A stretch of DNA of 64,000 nucleotides, taken from assembly GCF_029433115.1 (NCBI RefSeq), contig NZ_JARNTV010000007.1, positions 1 to 64,000 on the forward strand, in the 5' to 3' direction. Under the pieces are notes generated by a model. That model worked only from the letters and a program-made list of their open reading frames with translations. It did no database searches and was not told the DNA's origin. This document shows positions 8,116-20,622 of the stretch, one piece after another (position 1 is the stretch's first letter; the number at the start of each line of letters is the position of its first letter). The DNA comes from Sphingomonas sp. AOB5. Its GTDB lineage: Bacteria > Pseudomonadota > Alphaproteobacteria > Sphingomonadales > Sphingomonadaceae. A program made the position numbers and the translations under genes.

Positions 8116-8140
8116 GGGGAGTCGCTTCTGGCGGCTCCCC
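8116..8140 (+). other. Stem-loop in the rpsG-fusA spacer
   Basis: A 10 bp stem (8116-8125 with 8131-8140, one G-U pair) around TTCTG, 22 nt before the fusA start. There is no T tract, so it is not a terminator. CGTACCTATAT just before it (8102-8112) resembles the secY -10 region, but no good -35 box is seen. It may control fusA translation, stabilise mRNA or mark a processing site. Confidence 0.5.
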
Positions 8141-8162
8141 ATACCCTTAAGGAACCACGATC

Positions 8163-10256
<2,094 letters not shown>

Positions 10257-10265
10257 TCCGGTTCG

Positions 10266-10285
10266 GGAGCGGCTTTGGCCGCTCC
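10266..10285 (+). other. Stem-loop in the fusA-tuf spacer
   Basis: A perfect 8 bp stem GGAGCGGC/GCCGCTCC (10266-10273 with 10278-10285) around TTTG, nine nt after the fusA stop. It lacks a T tract, so it is more likely an mRNA processing or stability element than a terminator. Confidence 0.5.
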
Positions 10286-10373
10286 GGGCTGGCGTAACTT
10301 GAAATCAGTCGCTATGGGGCCGCGTTCGCGATTCCCCTCAGCGGCGCGGAATTGATCCAGAAGGTAGGAAATC

Positions 10374-11570
10374 ATGGCAAAAGCAAAGTTCGAGCGGAAC
10401 AAGCCGCACCTCAACATCGGCACCATCGGTCACGTCGACCATGGCAAGACGTCGCTGACGGCCGCCATCACCAAGATCCTGGCAGAGAACGTTGCGGGCA
10501 ACGCAGCGGTCGACTTCGCCAACATCGACAAGGCTCCGGAAGAGCGCGAGCGCGGCATCACCATCTCGACCGCACACGTCGAGTATGAGACCGATTCGCG
10601 TCACTATGCGCACGTCGATTGCCCGGGCCACGCCGACTATGTGAAGAACATGATCACCGGCGCTGCTCAGATGGACGGCGCGATCCTCGTGGTCGCCGCC
10701 ACCGACGGCCCGATGCCGCAGACCAAGGAGCACATCCTGCTCGCCCGTCAGGTCGGCGTGCCGACCATGGTCGTCTTCCTGAACAAGGTCGACCTGGTGG
10801 ACGACGAGGAAATCCTCGAGCTGGTCGAAATGGAAATCCGTGAAGAGCTCAGCAAGCGCGAGTTCGACGGCGACAACATTCCGATCATCCGTGGTTCGGC
10901 GACCGCAGCCCTGTCGGGTTCGGACGACAAGCTCGGCAAGGACGCGATCCTCGCGCTCATGGCCGCTGTCGACCAGTCGATCCCGCAGCCGGAGCGTCCG
11001 CTGGACAAGCCGTTCATGATGCCGATCGAAGACGTGTTCTCGATCTCGGGCCGCGGCACCGTGGTGACCGGCCGCGTCGAGACCGGCATCGTCAAGGTTG
11101 GCGAGGAAGTCGAAATCGTCGGCATCCAGGAAGCCGTCCGCAAGACCACCGTCACGGGCGTCGAAATGTTCCGCAAGCTGCTCGACGAAGGTCGTGCAGG
11201 CGACAACATCGGCGCGCTGATCCGCGGCGTGGGCCGTGAAGAAGTCGAGCGTGGCCAGGTTCTGGCCAAGCCGGGTTCGATCAAGCCGCACACCGACTTC
11301 AAGTCGGAAGTGTACGTGCTGTCGAAGGACGAAGGTGGCCGTCACACGCCGTTCTTCGCCAACTATCGTCCGCAGTTCTACTTCCGCACGACCGACGTGA
11401 CCGGCACCATCGAGCTGCCGGAAGGCACCGAAATGGTCATGCCGGGCGACAACGTCGCGCTGGGTATCAAGCTCATCGCGCCGATCGCCATGGACGTCGG
11501 TCAGCGCTTCACGATCCGCGAAGGCGGCCGCACCGTCGGCGCCGGCGTCGTCGCGACGATCGAAAAGTAA
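10374..11570 (+). CDS. tuf: Elongation factor Tu
   Basis: 398 residues. It delivers aminoacyl-tRNA to the ribosome. GHVDHGKT at residues 19-26 is the P-loop, [12 protein letters not shown] the G3 region and NKVD the G4 motif. Domains II and III are complete. An AGAAGG ribosome-binding site lies upstream. It is the last gene of the str operon. Only one copy is present in this window. Confidence 0.98.
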   Translation: MAKAKFERNKPHLNIGTIGHVDHGKTSLTAAITKILAENVAGNAAVDFANIDKAPEERERGITISTAHVEYETDSRHYAHVDCPGHADYVKNMITGAAQMDGAILVVAATDGPMPQTKEHILLARQVGVPTMVVFLNKVDLVDDEEILELVEMEIREELSKREFDGDNIPIIRGSATAALSGSDDKLGKDAILALMAAVDQSIPQPERPLDKPFMMPIEDVFSISGRGTVVTGRVETGIVKVGEEVEIVGIQEAVRKTTVTGVEMFRKLLDEGRAGDNIGALIRGVGREEVERGQVLAKPGSIKPHTDFKSEVYVLSKDEGGRHTPFFANYRPQFYFRTTDVTGTIELPEGTEMVMPGDNVALGIKLIAPIAMDVGQRFTIREGGRTVGAGVVATIEK

Positions 11571-11597
11571 GCTCTGCCCGCAAGGGCTGACAAAAAG

Positions 11598-11628
11598 GCC
11601 CGGTCTCCCTTGGGAGGCCGGGCTTTTT
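11598..11628 (+). terminator. Intrinsic terminator of the str operon
   Basis: Stem GCCCGGTCTCCC (11598-11609) with GGGAGGCCGGGC (11612-11623), one G-U pair, followed by TTTTT. It lies 28 nt after tuf. Confidence 0.9.
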
Positions 11629-11703
11629 GTTTGTCGTCAACGCGGGCTCTTTGGAAACTCGCGCGCCGCGACAAGCGGGGGCGGGGGTTTGGGCCCGCGA
11701 AAC

Positions 11704-12096
11704 CTATTGCGCGCGGAGCTCGGCCTTGCCGTGGCCGGCATCGATCGCCTTGTCCAACTGCTCCCGAAAGCGGTCTATTTCACCGTAGCTGGTGAGGAAT
11801 TGCGACTGGCAGCTGTTCCAGTTGCCGTCGAACTCTCTTAGCGAGACGCGGACCGCCAGATGCCCGAACGAGTCAATCGGCTCGATCCGCAAGCTGATAC
11901 AGTTCCAGCACCATTGCATGTCGAGCGGAGCATCTTTGCGGATCGGGAAGGCCCGCAGCGCGATGCTGAGGTCTTCAAACTCCCTTGGTGGACACCAATA
12001 GTGACACCGGGCCTTGAAATCGCCGGTGTCGAACGAGGCGAACAAGGACGCTTCGTCATCGCCGTCAGGCTCGAAGTCGAGGGAGAAGTGGGCCAT
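11704..12096 (-). CDS. Hypothetical protein downstream of the PstS-like gene
   Basis: A 130-residue soluble protein, no signal peptide, acidic N-terminus (MAHFSLDFEPDGDDEASLF), with several Trp and Cys residues and predicted mixed alpha/beta character. No family is recognised. Codon use is less GC-extreme than in its neighbours. It is on the minus strand, downstream of and in the same direction as the PstS-like gene, with a 94 nt gap. It is one of two reverse genes that separate tuf from rpsJ. Confidence 0.62.
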   Translation of the reverse strand: MAHFSLDFEPDGDDEASLFASFDTGDFKARCHYWCPPREFEDLSIALRAFPIRKDAPLDMQWCWNCISLRIEPIDSFGHLAVRVSLREFDGNWNSCQSQFLTSYGEIDRFREQLDKAIDAGHGKAELRAQ

Positions 12097-12190
12097 GCGT
12101 CCAGCCTAGGCGGCAAACGGGTTCGCGCAAGCACCGGCGGTCAAGGACCATGGTGCTTGCACTTGCCATCTCCTTATCCGGCGGTCGCCC

Positions 12191-13219
12191 TCAGGACAGG
12201 TCGAGCGCGCTCAGCGGATACTCGTTCTCGATCGTCTCCGCGGAACTCTTGCGCGACGATTCCGACATGGCGATCAGTCCGATCTTCACCAGCGGGCCAC
12301 CCGCGGCCGCCATCTCGATATAGAGCCGCAGAAAATCCTTCAGCCCCGGCGTGAACTTCAGGCTCGACTTCTTCACATAGAGGTACAGCGGGCGGCAGGC
12401 GGCATATTTGCCCGTTGCGATCGTCTCCGCGGTAGGCGCGATGCCATCGATCGGCGCGGCGCGCAGCTTGGTCGGGTTCTGCTCCAGATAGGAGTAGCCG
12501 ATCAGACCCAGTGCCTTGGGGCTCTTCTCCAGCGCGGCGACGATCTCGGCGTGGTTCTCGCCCACTTCGACATAGGGGCCGTCGGCGCGGATGCGCAGGC
12601 AGGCGGCCTCGAACTGCGCCGGATCGCTGTTCTTCAGCAGCTCCTCCGCTTCGGGCATCGCCGCGATACAGCCGCTGCGCATGATCAGCGAAGCGAACAT
12701 GTCACGCGTGCCGCTGGAGCGCGGCGGGCCGAGTACCTGGATCGGGATGGCGGGGAGCGAAGGGTTCACGTCGCTCCAGTTCTTCGCGGTGTTGGGCTTG
12801 CCGCGCGGGTTCGCCGCCAGCGCCAGGTATAGGTCCTTGCTGGTCAGCGAGAGCTTGGGGCCGTCGGTCGATTCGGCCAGGGCGATCCCGTCCAGTCCGA
12901 TGCGGACCTCGATGATGTCGCCCACGCCATTGGCCTTGCACTCGTTGAACTCGGCGCGGGTCATGCGCCGCGACGAATCGAGAATGTCGCGGGGGGCCTC
13001 CGCATCCTTCTTGCAAAAGGCGTGGACGCCGTTGCCGGTGCCGGTCGATTCGATCGCGGGCGCCACGTGCTTGGCGTCCTTCTGGACGAAGGCGGCGGCG
13101 ACGGACTTGGTGAACGGATAGACGGTCGAAGAGCCGGTCACGCGGATCGGTTCCGGGTTCTCGCTGCAGGCCGCGAGCGCGAGCATCGCGAGCGACAGGA
13201 CGGATGTACGCCAGAGCAT
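12191..13219 (-). CDS. PstS-like phosphate-binding lipoprotein
   Basis: A 342-residue periplasmic substrate-binding protein. The signal ends in the lipobox LAAC (Cys18). The mature start IRVTGSSTVYPFT is the PstS phosphate-binding signature, and a second ligand loop, PPRSSGTRDMF, is also present. These proteins bind phosphate for the PstCAB transporter. No transporter genes are nearby, so this may be a stand-alone binding or secreted phosphate protein. The ATG at 13219 has a strong AAGGAGGGG ribosome-binding site; longer upstream open frame is not coding. I saw no clear Pho box. I give no symbol because several PstS-type paralogues exist in such genomes. Confidence 0.88.
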   Translation of the reverse strand: MLWRTSVLSLAMLALAACSENPEPIRVTGSSTVYPFTKSVAAAFVQKDAKHVAPAIESTGTGNGVHAFCKKDAEAPRDILDSSRRMTRAEFNECKANGVGDIIEVRIGLDGIALAESTDGPKLSLTSKDLYLALAANPRGKPNTAKNWSDVNPSLPAIPIQVLGPPRSSGTRDMFASLIMRSGCIAAMPEAEELLKNSDPAQFEAACLRIRADGPYVEVGENHAEIVAALEKSPKALGLIGYSYLEQNPTKLRAAPIDGIAPTAETIATGKYAACRPLYLYVKKSSLKFTPGLKDFLRLYIEMAAAGGPLVKIGLIAMSESSRKSSAETIENEYPLSALDLS

Positions 13220-13358
13220 GTCATTCCCCTCCTTGAACAAAGGGGGCGCCGGGCACGCGCGCCCGGCCTTATCCTTGCCCCGGCGCGTTACCGGGTCATG
13301 ACGTCGCGCGAATGCGACGGATAGCGGCGGGCGCCGGAAAATTCCCGCAGGGCAGGGG

Positions 13359-13388
13359 TTGCTTTTCACCCCCGCTTGCGCGTAGAGG
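13359..13388 (+). promoter_or_regulatory. Possible rpsJ promoter
   Basis: TTGCTT at 13359-13364 and TAGAGG at 13383-13388 with an 18 nt spacer, about 70 nt before rpsJ. The match is moderate. A promoter is needed here because the genes upstream run in the opposite direction. Confidence 0.42.
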
Positions 13389-13459
13389 CGCGCCTTCGTT
13401 TGAACAGTAACAGCAAGAGTCCCGGCAACGGGGCCCGCTCTTTCGCATTGGCAGGACCC

Positions 13460-13771
13460 ATGGAAACGCAGAATATCCGTATTCGCCTGAAGGCGTTCGA
13501 TCATCGAGTGCTCGACCAGGCTGCCGGCGACATCGCCGACACCGCGCGCCGCACCGGCGCTCTGATCCGTGGTCCCATCCCCCTCCCGACCCATGTCGAC
13601 AAGTTCACGGTCAACCGTGGCCCGCACATCGACAAGAAGTCGCGCGAGCAGTTCGAAACCCGCACTTACAAGCGCATGCTCGACATCGTTCAGCCGACTC
13701 CGCAGACCGTGGACGCGCTCATGAAGCTCGACCTTGCTGCCGGTGTCGACGTCGAGATCAAGCTGGCCTGA
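13460..13771 (+). CDS. rpsJ: 30S ribosomal protein S10
   Basis: 103 residues ([19 protein letters not shown]), full length. It is part of the 30S head and, as NusE, of the NusB antitermination complex. The true start is the ATG at 13460; the open frame continues upstream to 13376 but that part is leader. Unusually, a 316 nt structured gap separates it from rplC. Confidence 0.98.
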   Translation: METQNIRIRLKAFDHRVLDQAAGDIADTARRTGALIRGPIPLPTHVDKFTVNRGPHIDKKSREQFETRTYKRMLDIVQPTPQTVDALMKLDLAAGVDVEIKLA

Positions 13772-13809
13772 GCCAGTTCGTCGCATCCCTCCTGCAGAGG
13801 GGTGGACAG

Positions 13810-14053
13810 GGAGGCGTGTCTGACGTAAAGGCGCGCCTCCACGAGATTCGGCAGGTCTCGACAGGGTGCGAATCGCATCCGACGCAAGATCGCCACTGAG
13901 GACGTCTTCGGACGAACTCATCGACAGATAGGGATACCGCCGGGGCTTGCCCCGGGTCTGCGTCCCCCGTCGTCTCCGCTTTCGAGCGGGGTCAGCCCGG
14001 ACGGGGGCACGCACTATATTTTTGGGCTGTAGGCACGCCCCCGCGGGGCTTTT
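13810..14053 (+). other. Structured RNA-like region between rpsJ and rplC
   Basis: The 316 nt rpsJ-rplC gap has no convincing ORF but several stems: 13810-13816/13834-13840 (GGAGGCG/CGCCTCC); 13940-13945/13950-13955 (CCGGGG/CCCCGG); an outer 13964-13971/14000-14007 (CCCCCGTC/GACGGGGG) enclosing 13974-13980/13985-13991 with a TTCG tetraloop; and GCCCC/GGGGC (14037-14041/14045-14049) followed by TTTT. TATATT at 14015-14020 could be a -10 box, but no good -35 is seen. The arrangement looks like a leader or attenuator controlling the rest of the S10 operon. Confidence 0.6.
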
Positions 14054-14087
14054 CTCGCGTGGGCCTCTGTTAGAGGAGTGATTGGTC

Positions 14088-14846
14088 ATGCGCACTGGCG
14101 TGATCGCGAAGAAAATGGGGATGACCCGACTGTTCCAGGACGACGGCCGCCATGTGCCGGTTACCGTTCTGAGCCTCGAGGGCGTCCAGGTTGTCGGCCA
14201 GAAGACTGAAGACCGCGACGGTTACGTCGCCGTCCAGCTCGGCGCCGGCACCGCCAAGGCGAAGAATGTCGCCAAGCCGCAGCGCGGCGTTTTCGGCAAG
14301 GCTGAAGTCGAGCCCAAGGCAGTCGTCGCGGAATTCCGCGTCGAGGCCGATGGCCTGCTCGAAATCGGTGCCGAAATCTCGGCCGACCACTATGTCGCCG
14401 GCCAGTTCGTCGATATCCAGGGCAAGACCCAGGGTAAGGGCTTCCAGGGCGGTATGAAGCGTTGGGGCTTCGGCGGTCTGCGCGCCACCCACGGCGTCTC
14501 GGTCTCGCACCGCTCGCTCGGTTCGACCGGTCAGCGCCAGGATCCGGGCAAGGTCTTCAAAAACAAGAAGATGGCCGGTCACATGGGCGACAAGAACCGC
14601 ACCCAGCAGAATCTCGAAATCGTCGGCACCGACGTCGAGCGCGGCCTGATCTTCGTCAAGGGTTCGGTCCCTGGCTCGAAGGGCGGCTGGTTGTTCGTCA
14701 AGGACGCCGTGAAGGTCGACCGCCATGCGGACGCGCCGTTCCCCGCCGGTCTGAAGACCGTCGCCAACAACAACGACACCGCTCCCGCGGAAACCCCGGC
14801 CGATACGGTCGAGGCTCCGGAAGCGACCGAAGGCCAGGAGGGCTGA
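14088..14846 (+). CDS. rplC: 50S ribosomal protein L3
   Basis: 252 residues. It starts [16 protein letters not shown] with GAGGAG upstream of the ATG. The Gln-containing loop ([20 protein letters not shown]) that is the target of PrmB methylation is present. It is longer than the roughly 210-residue E. coli protein because of an acidic Thr/Glu/Ala-rich C-terminal tail of about 30 residues. It is an early 50S assembly protein near the peptidyl-transferase centre. Confidence 0.97.
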   Translation: MRTGVIAKKMGMTRLFQDDGRHVPVTVLSLEGVQVVGQKTEDRDGYVAVQLGAGTAKAKNVAKPQRGVFGKAEVEPKAVVAEFRVEADGLLEIGAEISADHYVAGQFVDIQGKTQGKGFQGGMKRWGFGGLRATHGVSVSHRSLGSTGQRQDPGKVFKNKKMAGHMGDKNRTQQNLEIVGTDVERGLIFVKGSVPGSKGGWLFVKDAVKVDRHADAPFPAGLKTVANNNDTAPAETPADTVEAPEATEGQEG

Positions 14847-14848
14847 AC

Positions 14849-15475
14849 GTGAAGGTCAAGGTTCAAACCCTCGACGGCAAGGCGGCCAAGGGCGCCGAGC
14901 TCGAGCTCAACGACGAAGTTTTCGCCGTCGAGCCCCGCGCGGACATCCTGCACCGCGTCGTCACCTGGCAGCTCGAAAAGCGTCGTGCGACTGCGCGCGG
15001 CACTCGCGAGCGCGCCGATGTCGCTCGTACGGGCAAGAAGTTCGGTCGCCAGAAGGGCGGCGGTACGGCACGTCACGGCGATCGCCGCGCTCCGGTGTTC
15101 ATCGGCGGTGGTAAGGCTCACGGCGCCCGCGTCCGTGACTTCAACCCGGGCCTGAACAAGAAGGTTCGTGCACTCGGTCTGCGCATGGCGCTGTCGAGCC
15201 ACGCCAAGGCCGGTTCGCTGATCGTCCTGGACAACCTGGCGATCGACGCGAAGACCAAGGCGCTGACCGAGAGCTTCACCAAGCTCGGCGTCGGCAAGAC
15301 CCTGGTGATCGACGGCGATGCAGTCGAGACCAACTTCGCGCTGGCCGCCGGCAACCTGCACACGGTCAACGTGCTGCCGGCCATCGGTGCCAACGTCTAT
15401 GACATCCTGAAGCACGACACGCTGGTCCTGACCCGCGCTGCCGTCGAAAAGCTGGAGGCGCGCTTCAATGGCTAA
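14849..15475 (+). CDS. rplD: 50S ribosomal protein L4
   Basis: 208 residues, starting at a GTG ([10 protein letters not shown]) with AGGAGGG upstream, 2 nt after the rplC stop. It contains the exit-tunnel loop ([23 protein letters not shown]). In gammaproteobacteria L4 represses its own S10 operon, which is relevant to the structured gap upstream of rplC. It overlaps rplW by 8 nt. Confidence 0.97.
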   Translation: MKVKVQTLDGKAAKGAELELNDEVFAVEPRADILHRVVTWQLEKRRATARGTRERADVARTGKKFGRQKGGGTARHGDRRAPVFIGGGKAHGARVRDFNPGLNKKVRALGLRMALSSHAKAGSLIVLDNLAIDAKTKALTESFTKLGVGKTLVIDGDAVETNFALAAGNLHTVNVLPAIGANVYDILKHDTLVLTRAAVEKLEARFNG

Positions 15476-15788
15476 GAAGCAGGCAGCCGCGATCGACAAC
15501 CGTCACTATGACGTGATTGTCGCGCCGCACATCACCGAGAAGTCGACCATGGTTTCGGAGCACAACGCGGTTGTGTTCCGGGTCGCTGGCGACGCCACCA
15601 AGCCCGAGATCAAGGCTGCCGTAGAGGCGCTGTTCTCGGTCAAGGTCACCGGCGTCAACACGATCGTCCAGAAGGGCAAGACCAAGAAGTGGAAGGGCAA
15701 GCCCTACACCCGGTCTGACATCAAGAAGGCTATCGTGACGCTCGCCGACGGCGACCAGATCGACGTTACCGCGGGGGTCAACGCGTAA
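15468..15788 (+). CDS. rplW: 50S ribosomal protein L23
   Basis: 106 residues ([17 protein letters not shown] is the conserved N-terminal signature). It sits at the tunnel exit and docks trigger factor and SRP. It overlaps rplD by 8 nt (ATGGCTAA) and rplB by 1 nt. Confidence 0.97.
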   Translation: MAKKQAAAIDNRHYDVIVAPHITEKSTMVSEHNAVVFRVAGDATKPEIKAAVEALFSVKVTGVNTIVQKGKTKKWKGKPYTRSDIKKAIVTLADGDQIDVTAGVNA

Positions 15789-16639
15789 TGGCACTCAAGA
15801 ATTACAACCCGACGTCGCCGTCGCGTCGTGCGCTCATCCTGATCGACCGTTCCGGTCTTCACAAGGGTGGCCCGATCAAGGCGCTGACCGAAGGCAAGCG
15901 CAAGACCGGCGGCCGCAACAACAAGGGTCATGTGACCTCGCGCGGCATCGCTGGCGGTCACAAGCAGCGCTATCGCATCATCGACTTCAAGCGTCGCCTG
16001 TGGGACGTCGAAGGCACCGTGGAGCGGATCGAGTACGATCCCAACCGCACCGCCTTCATCGCGCTCATCAACTATGGTGACACGCCGGAAGGCAAGGCCA
16101 ACGTCGCGTACATCATCGCGCCGCAGCGCCTCGCCGTCGGCGACAAGGTGATCGCCGGCAAGAAGACCGACGTGAAGCCGGGCAACGCCATGGAGCTGGG
16201 CCAGATGCCGGTCGGCACCATCGTCCACAACGTGGAGATGAAGCCGGGCAAGGGCGGTCAGATCGCACGTTCGGCCGGCACCTATGTGCAGGTCGTCGGT
16301 CGTGATCGCGGCATGGTGATCGTCCGCCTGAACTCGGGCGAACAGCGCTACATCCACTCGAACTGCATGGGCACCGTCGGTGCGGTTTCGAACCCGGACA
16401 ACCAGAACACCAATCTGGGCAAGGCAGGCCGCAATCGTTGGAAGGGCATCCGCCCGCTGACGCGCGGTGTTGCGAAGAACCCGGTCGACCATCCGCACGG
16501 CGGTGGTGAAGGCCGGACCTCGGGCGGCCGTCATCCGGTCACCCCGTGGGGCAAGCCGACCAAGGGTGCGCGCACCCGCCACAACAAGGCGACGGACAAG
16601 ATGATCATCCGTTCGCGTCACGCCAAGAAGAAGGGCTAA
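15788..16639 (+). CDS. rplB: 50S ribosomal protein L2
   Basis: 283 residues with the conserved [12 protein letters not shown] loop near the peptidyl-transferase centre (including the essential His) and GGHKQRYR in the N-terminal domain. The start overlaps the rplW stop (TAATG). Confidence 0.98.
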   Translation: MALKNYNPTSPSRRALILIDRSGLHKGGPIKALTEGKRKTGGRNNKGHVTSRGIAGGHKQRYRIIDFKRRLWDVEGTVERIEYDPNRTAFIALINYGDTPEGKANVAYIIAPQRLAVGDKVIAGKKTDVKPGNAMELGQMPVGTIVHNVEMKPGKGGQIARSAGTYVQVVGRDRGMVIVRLNSGEQRYIHSNCMGTVGAVSNPDNQNTNLGKAGRNRWKGIRPLTRGVAKNPVDHPHGGGEGRTSGGRHPVTPWGKPTKGARTRHNKATDKMIIRSRHAKKKG

Positions 16640-16645
16640 CCGCTC

Positions 16646-16921
16646 ATGGCTCGTTCCGTCTGGAAGGGTCCGTTCGTGGACCTCCACCTGCTGAAGAAGG
16701 CGCAGACCGCGCAGGAAACCAACGCGCGTGCGCCGATCAAGACCTGGTCGCGCCGCTCGACGATCCTGCCCGACTTCGTCGGCCTGACCTTCAGCGTCTA
16801 TAATGGCCGCAAGTTCGTGCCGGTTTCGGTCAACGAGGACATGGTCGGCATGAAGCTCGGCGAATTCGCGCCGACCCGCTTCTTCCCGGGCCACGCCGCC
16901 GACAAGAAGGGCAAGCGCTAA
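16646..16921 (+). CDS. rpsS: 30S ribosomal protein S19
   Basis: 91 residues ([19 protein letters not shown]), full length. It binds the 16S 3' domain with S13. It ends at the rplV start (TAATG). Confidence 0.98.
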   Translation: MARSVWKGPFVDLHLLKKAQTAQETNARAPIKTWSRRSTILPDFVGLTFSVYNGRKFVPVSVNEDMVGMKLGEFAPTRFFPGHAADKKGKR

Positions 16922-17301
16922 TGTCGAAGCAGGCAGCTCCGCGCCGCGTGGGCGACAAGGAAGCGCTGGCAGTCGCCACGCAGATCCGCGGCTCCGCACA
17001 GAAGCTCAACCTCGTGGCTGCGCTGATCCGCAACCGCAAGGTGGGTGACGCGATGAACATCCTCGCCTTCTCAAAGAAGGCGATGGCGGTTGACGCTCGC
17101 AAGGTGCTCGCTTCGGCGATCGCCAACGCGGAAAACAATCACAACCTCGACGTCGACGCGCTCGTCGTCGCCGAGGCGTCGGTCGGCAAGTCGATCACGA
17201 TGAAGCGCTTCGCGACCCGCGGCCGTGGCAAGTCCACCCGCATCCTGAAGCCGTTCTCGCGCCTTCGCATCGTCGTTCGCGAGCAGGAAGAAGAGGCTTA
17301 A
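16921..17301 (+). CDS. rplV: 50S ribosomal protein L22
   Basis: 126 residues with the core [19 protein letters not shown] and the tunnel-lining beta-hairpin ([19 protein letters not shown]), the site of macrolide-resistance changes in other bacteria; no deletion is visible. One-nt overlap with rpsS. Confidence 0.98.
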   Translation: MSKQAAPRRVGDKEALAVATQIRGSAQKLNLVAALIRNRKVGDAMNILAFSKKAMAVDARKVLASAIANAENNHNLDVDALVVAEASVGKSITMKRFATRGRGKSTRILKPFSRLRIVVREQEEEA

Positions 17302-17302
17302 G

Positions 17303-18010
<708 letters not shown>

Positions 18011-18022
18011 GGGACCAGAACA

Positions 18023-18454
18023 ATGTTGCAGCCGAAGCGCACTAAGTTCCGCAAGGCCTTCAAGGGCCGCATCCATGGCGATGCCAAGGGTGGCACCTCG
18101 CTCAACTTCGGGTCCTATGGCCTGAAGGCGATGGAGCCGGAGCGGATCACCGCACGCCAGATCGAAGCGGCCCGCCGCGCGATCACGCGTCACATCAAGC
18201 GTCAGGGACGTTTGTGGATCCGCATCTTCCCGGATCTGCCGATCTCGTCGAAGCCGGCCGAAGTCCGCATGGGCTCGGGCAAGGGTTCGCCGGAATATTG
18301 GGCCGCTCGCGTCAAGCCGGGCCGCATCCTGTTCGAGCTGGACGGCGTTCCCGGCCCGCTCGCCGCGGAAGCGTTCTCGCGCGCAGCGATGAAGCTGCCG
18401 ATCAAGGTGAAGGTCGTTGCCCGTCTCGGCGACACCTCGCACCTGGAGGGTTGA
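18023..18454 (+). CDS. rplP: 50S ribosomal protein L16
   Basis: 143 residues starting [16 protein letters not shown]. It is an A-site tRNA-proximal protein. The conserved [16 protein letters not shown] and [11 protein letters not shown] segments are present. It lies 12 nt after rpsC. Confidence 0.98.
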   Translation: MLQPKRTKFRKAFKGRIHGDAKGGTSLNFGSYGLKAMEPERITARQIEAARRAITRHIKRQGRLWIRIFPDLPISSKPAEVRMGSGKGSPEYWAARVKPGRILFELDGVPGPLAAEAFSRAAMKLPIKVKVVARLGDTSHLEG

Positions 18455-18459
18455 TAGAA

Positions 18460-18663
18460 ATGACCAAGGCTACCGACTTTCGGGCGAAGACCGAAGACCA
18501 GCTGACCGAGGAACTCGGCAACCTGAAGCGCGAGGCGTTCAACCTCCGTTTCCAGGCTGCGACGAGCCAGCTCGAGAAGCCGAGCCGCGTGCGCGAAGTG
18601 CGCCGCGACATCGCCCGTATCAAGACGCTGCAGAACGAGCGCTCGCGCTCGTCGGCGAAGTAA
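18460..18663 (+). CDS. rpmC: 50S ribosomal protein L29
   Basis: 67 residues ([20 protein letters not shown]) with the two-helix L29 pattern ([25 protein letters not shown]). GGAGGG upstream supports the ATG at 18460. A longer in-frame upstream extension overlaps rplP and is not coding. Confidence 0.97.
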   Translation: MTKATDFRAKTEDQLTEELGNLKREAFNLRFQAATSQLEKPSRVREVRRDIARIKTLQNERSRSSAK

Positions 18664-18673
18664 GGAAATCGAC

Positions 18674-18940
18674 ATGCCGAAGCGCGTGCTGACCGGGAAC
18701 GTGGTTTCCGACAAGGGCGACAAGACGGTCGTGGTTCTCGTGGAGCGCAAGGTGAAGCACCCGCTCTACGGCAAGATCATCCGTCGCTCGAAGAAGTATC
18801 ATGCCCATGACGAGGGCAACGAATACAAGGCCGGCGAGACCGTGCGCATCGAAGAGACTGCGCCGATGTCGAAGCTGAAGACCTGGAAGGTGATCGAGCG
18901 GGTCAACACCCACGCGACGCCCGCCAAGGCCGACGCCTGA
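18674..18940 (+). CDS. rpsQ: 30S ribosomal protein S17
   Basis: 88 residues with the OB-fold signature ([20 protein letters not shown]). It is an early 30S assembly protein. It is the last gene before the S10/spc junction. Confidence 0.98.
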   Translation: MPKRVLTGNVVSDKGDKTVVVLVERKVKHPLYGKIIRRSKKYHAHDEGNEYKAGETVRIEETAPMSKLKTWKVIERVNTHATPAKADA

Positions 18941-18947
18941 AGCCATC

Positions 18948-18970
18948 CGGTCCCTCGGGACCGTGTTTTA
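18948..18970 (+). terminator. Weak terminator-like hairpin at the S10/spc junction
   Basis: CGGTCC (18948-18953), loop CTCG, GGACCG (18958-18963), then TGTTTTA. It lies in the 86 nt rpsQ-rplN gap, the classical border of the S10 and spc operons. It may reduce read-through or mark separate regulation. Confidence 0.5.
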
Positions 18971-19026
18971 GTGGAACCCCCGGGCCAGACTGGTCCCGGT
19001 AGGCCAAGAGAGAAGGAACCGGATCG

Positions 19027-19395
19027 ATGATCCAGATGCAGTCCAATCTCGACGTCGCAGACAACAGCGGCGCGAAGCGGGTGCAGTGCATCAAGGTGCT
19101 GGGCGGCTCGAAGCGTCGCACGGCCGGTGTTGGCGACATCATCGTCGTCAGCATCAAGGAAGCACAGCCCCGCGGCAAGGTGAAGAAGGGTGACGTGCAT
19201 CGCGCGGTCATCGTGCGCACCGCCAAGGACATCCGCCGCGCCGATGGCTCGGTCATCCGCTTCGACGGCAACGCCGCGGTGCTGGTCAACAAGAACGAGG
19301 AGCCGATCGGCACCCGTATCTTCGGGCCGGTCGTTCGCGAGCTGCGCAACAAGGGCTTCATGAAGATCATCTCGCTCGCGCCGGAGGTGCTGTAA
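19027..19395 (+). CDS. rplN: 50S ribosomal protein L14
   Basis: 122 residues ([19 protein letters not shown]), full length. It contacts 16S rRNA at an intersubunit bridge. An AGAAGGA ribosome-binding site lies upstream. It is the first gene of the spc-type group. Confidence 0.98.
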   Translation: MIQMQSNLDVADNSGAKRVQCIKVLGGSKRRTAGVGDIIVVSIKEAQPRGKVKKGDVHRAVIVRTAKDIRRADGSVIRFDGNAAVLVNKNEEPIGTRIFGPVVRELRNKGFMKIISLAPEVL

Positions 19396-19396
19396 A

Positions 19397-19714
19397 ATGG
19401 CAACCGCCAAGATCAAGAAGGGTGACCGCGTGATCGTCCTGTCCGGCAAGGACAAGGGCCGCACCGGCGACGTGATCCAGGCCCTGCCGAAGGAAGGCAA
19501 GGTCGTGGTCGAGGGCATCAATGTCCACGTCCGTCACACCAAGCCGAGCCAGGGTGACCCGCAGGGTGGCCTGAAGCGCTCGCCCGCGCCGATGCATGTC
19601 TCGAAGGTCGCGCACGTGACCGCCGACGGCAAGGCGACGCGCGTCCGTTTCGAGACCCGCGACGGCAAGAAGGTTCGTGTCGCCGTGAAGACCGGGGAGG
19701 CCATCAATGGCTGA
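19397..19714 (+). CDS. rplX: 50S ribosomal protein L24
   Basis: 105 residues with the KOW motif ([21 protein letters not shown]). It is a 50S assembly initiator. It starts 2 nt after rplN and overlaps rplE by 8 nt. Confidence 0.98.
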   Translation: MATAKIKKGDRVIVLSGKDKGRTGDVIQALPKEGKVVVEGINVHVRHTKPSQGDPQGGLKRSPAPMHVSKVAHVTADGKATRVRFETRDGKKVRVAVKTGEAING

Positions 19715-20288
19715 CGCTTATACGCCGCGCATGCGGAAGATGTACGACGAGAAGATCGCCAAGGCGATGACCGAGAAGTTCGGCTACAAGAACGTCATGG
19801 AGATCCCGAAAATCTCCAAGATCGTGCTGAACATGGGCGTCGGCGAAGCCACCCAGGACAAGAAGAAGGTCGAGCAGGCAGCCCAGGAAATGGAGCTGAT
19901 CGCCGGCCAGAAGCCTGTCATCACCAAGGCGAAGAAGTCGATCGCGCAGTTCAAGCTGCGTGAAGGCATGCCGATCGGTTGCAAGGTGACCCTTCGCCGT
20001 GAGCGCATGTACGAATTCCTGGATCGCCTGATCACCATCGCGATGCCCCGCATCCGCGATTTCCGTGGCGTGAACCCGGATTCGTTCGATGGCCGTGGCA
20101 ACTATGCCATGGGCGTCAAGGAGCAGATCGTGTTCCCGGAGATCAACTATGACCGCATCGAGAAGGTGCGCGGCATGGATATCATCGTGACCACCACCGC
20201 AAAGACCGACGAGGAAGCCCGTGAGCTTCTCCGTCTCTTCGGCTTCCCGTTCCCGCTTGCGGACGGTGAGCAGAAGCAGGCCGCGTAA
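19707..20288 (+). CDS. rplE: 50S ribosomal protein L5
   Basis: 193 residues. It binds 5S rRNA and the P-site tRNA. It has the conserved [18 protein letters not shown] and [12 protein letters not shown] segments. The short N-terminal extension is common in alphaproteobacteria. It overlaps rplX by 8 nt (ATGGCTGA). Confidence 0.98.
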   Translation: MADAYTPRMRKMYDEKIAKAMTEKFGYKNVMEIPKISKIVLNMGVGEATQDKKKVEQAAQEMELIAGQKPVITKAKKSIAQFKLREGMPIGCKVTLRRERMYEFLDRLITIAMPRIRDFRGVNPDSFDGRGNYAMGVKEQIVFPEINYDRIEKVRGMDIIVTTTAKTDEEARELLRLFGFPFPLADGEQKQAA

Positions 20289-20306
20289 CAAAGAGAGCTT
20301 AAGTCC

Positions 20307-20612
20307 ATGGCGAAACTGAGTTCGATCAACAAGAATGAGCGTCGCAAGAAGCTGGTGAAGAAGTATGCCGGCCGTTATGCGAAGCTGAAGGCAATCGCGA
20401 AGGATCAGTCGCTCGACGAGACCGAACGTCTCATCGCGCGTCTGAAGATGGCCGAGATTCCCCGCAACGGTAATCCGACCCGCATTCGCAACCGGTGCGA
20501 GCTGACTGGCCGCCCGCGCGGTTACTACCGCAAGTTCCGCCTCGCCCGCGTGATGCTGCGCGATCTGTCCAACAAGGGACTGATCCCCGGCGTCACCAAG
20601 TCGAGCTGGTAA
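20307..20612 (+). CDS. rpsN: 30S ribosomal protein S14, zinc-free long form
   Basis: 101 residues. It has the C-terminal [16 protein letters not shown] signature but lacks the paired CxxC zinc motifs, so it is the long cysteine-poor form. It assembles late in the 30S head. Confidence 0.98.
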   Translation: MAKLSSINKNERRKKLVKKYAGRYAKLKAIAKDQSLDETERLIARLKMAEIPRNGNPTRIRNRCELTGRPRGYYRKFRLARVMLRDLSNKGLIPGVTKSSW

Positions 20613-20622
20613 GGACTACGAG

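Noticed and set aside
13690-13896. 68-aa minus-strand frame in the rpsJ-rplC gap
   Set aside because: It overlaps the end of rpsJ in antisense, has no ribosome-binding site and low-complexity composition.
12191-14095. 634-aa minus-strand frame including the PstS-like protein
   Set aside because: Only the part from 13219 has a ribosome-binding site, signal and family match; the upstream half runs antisense to rpsJ and its leader.
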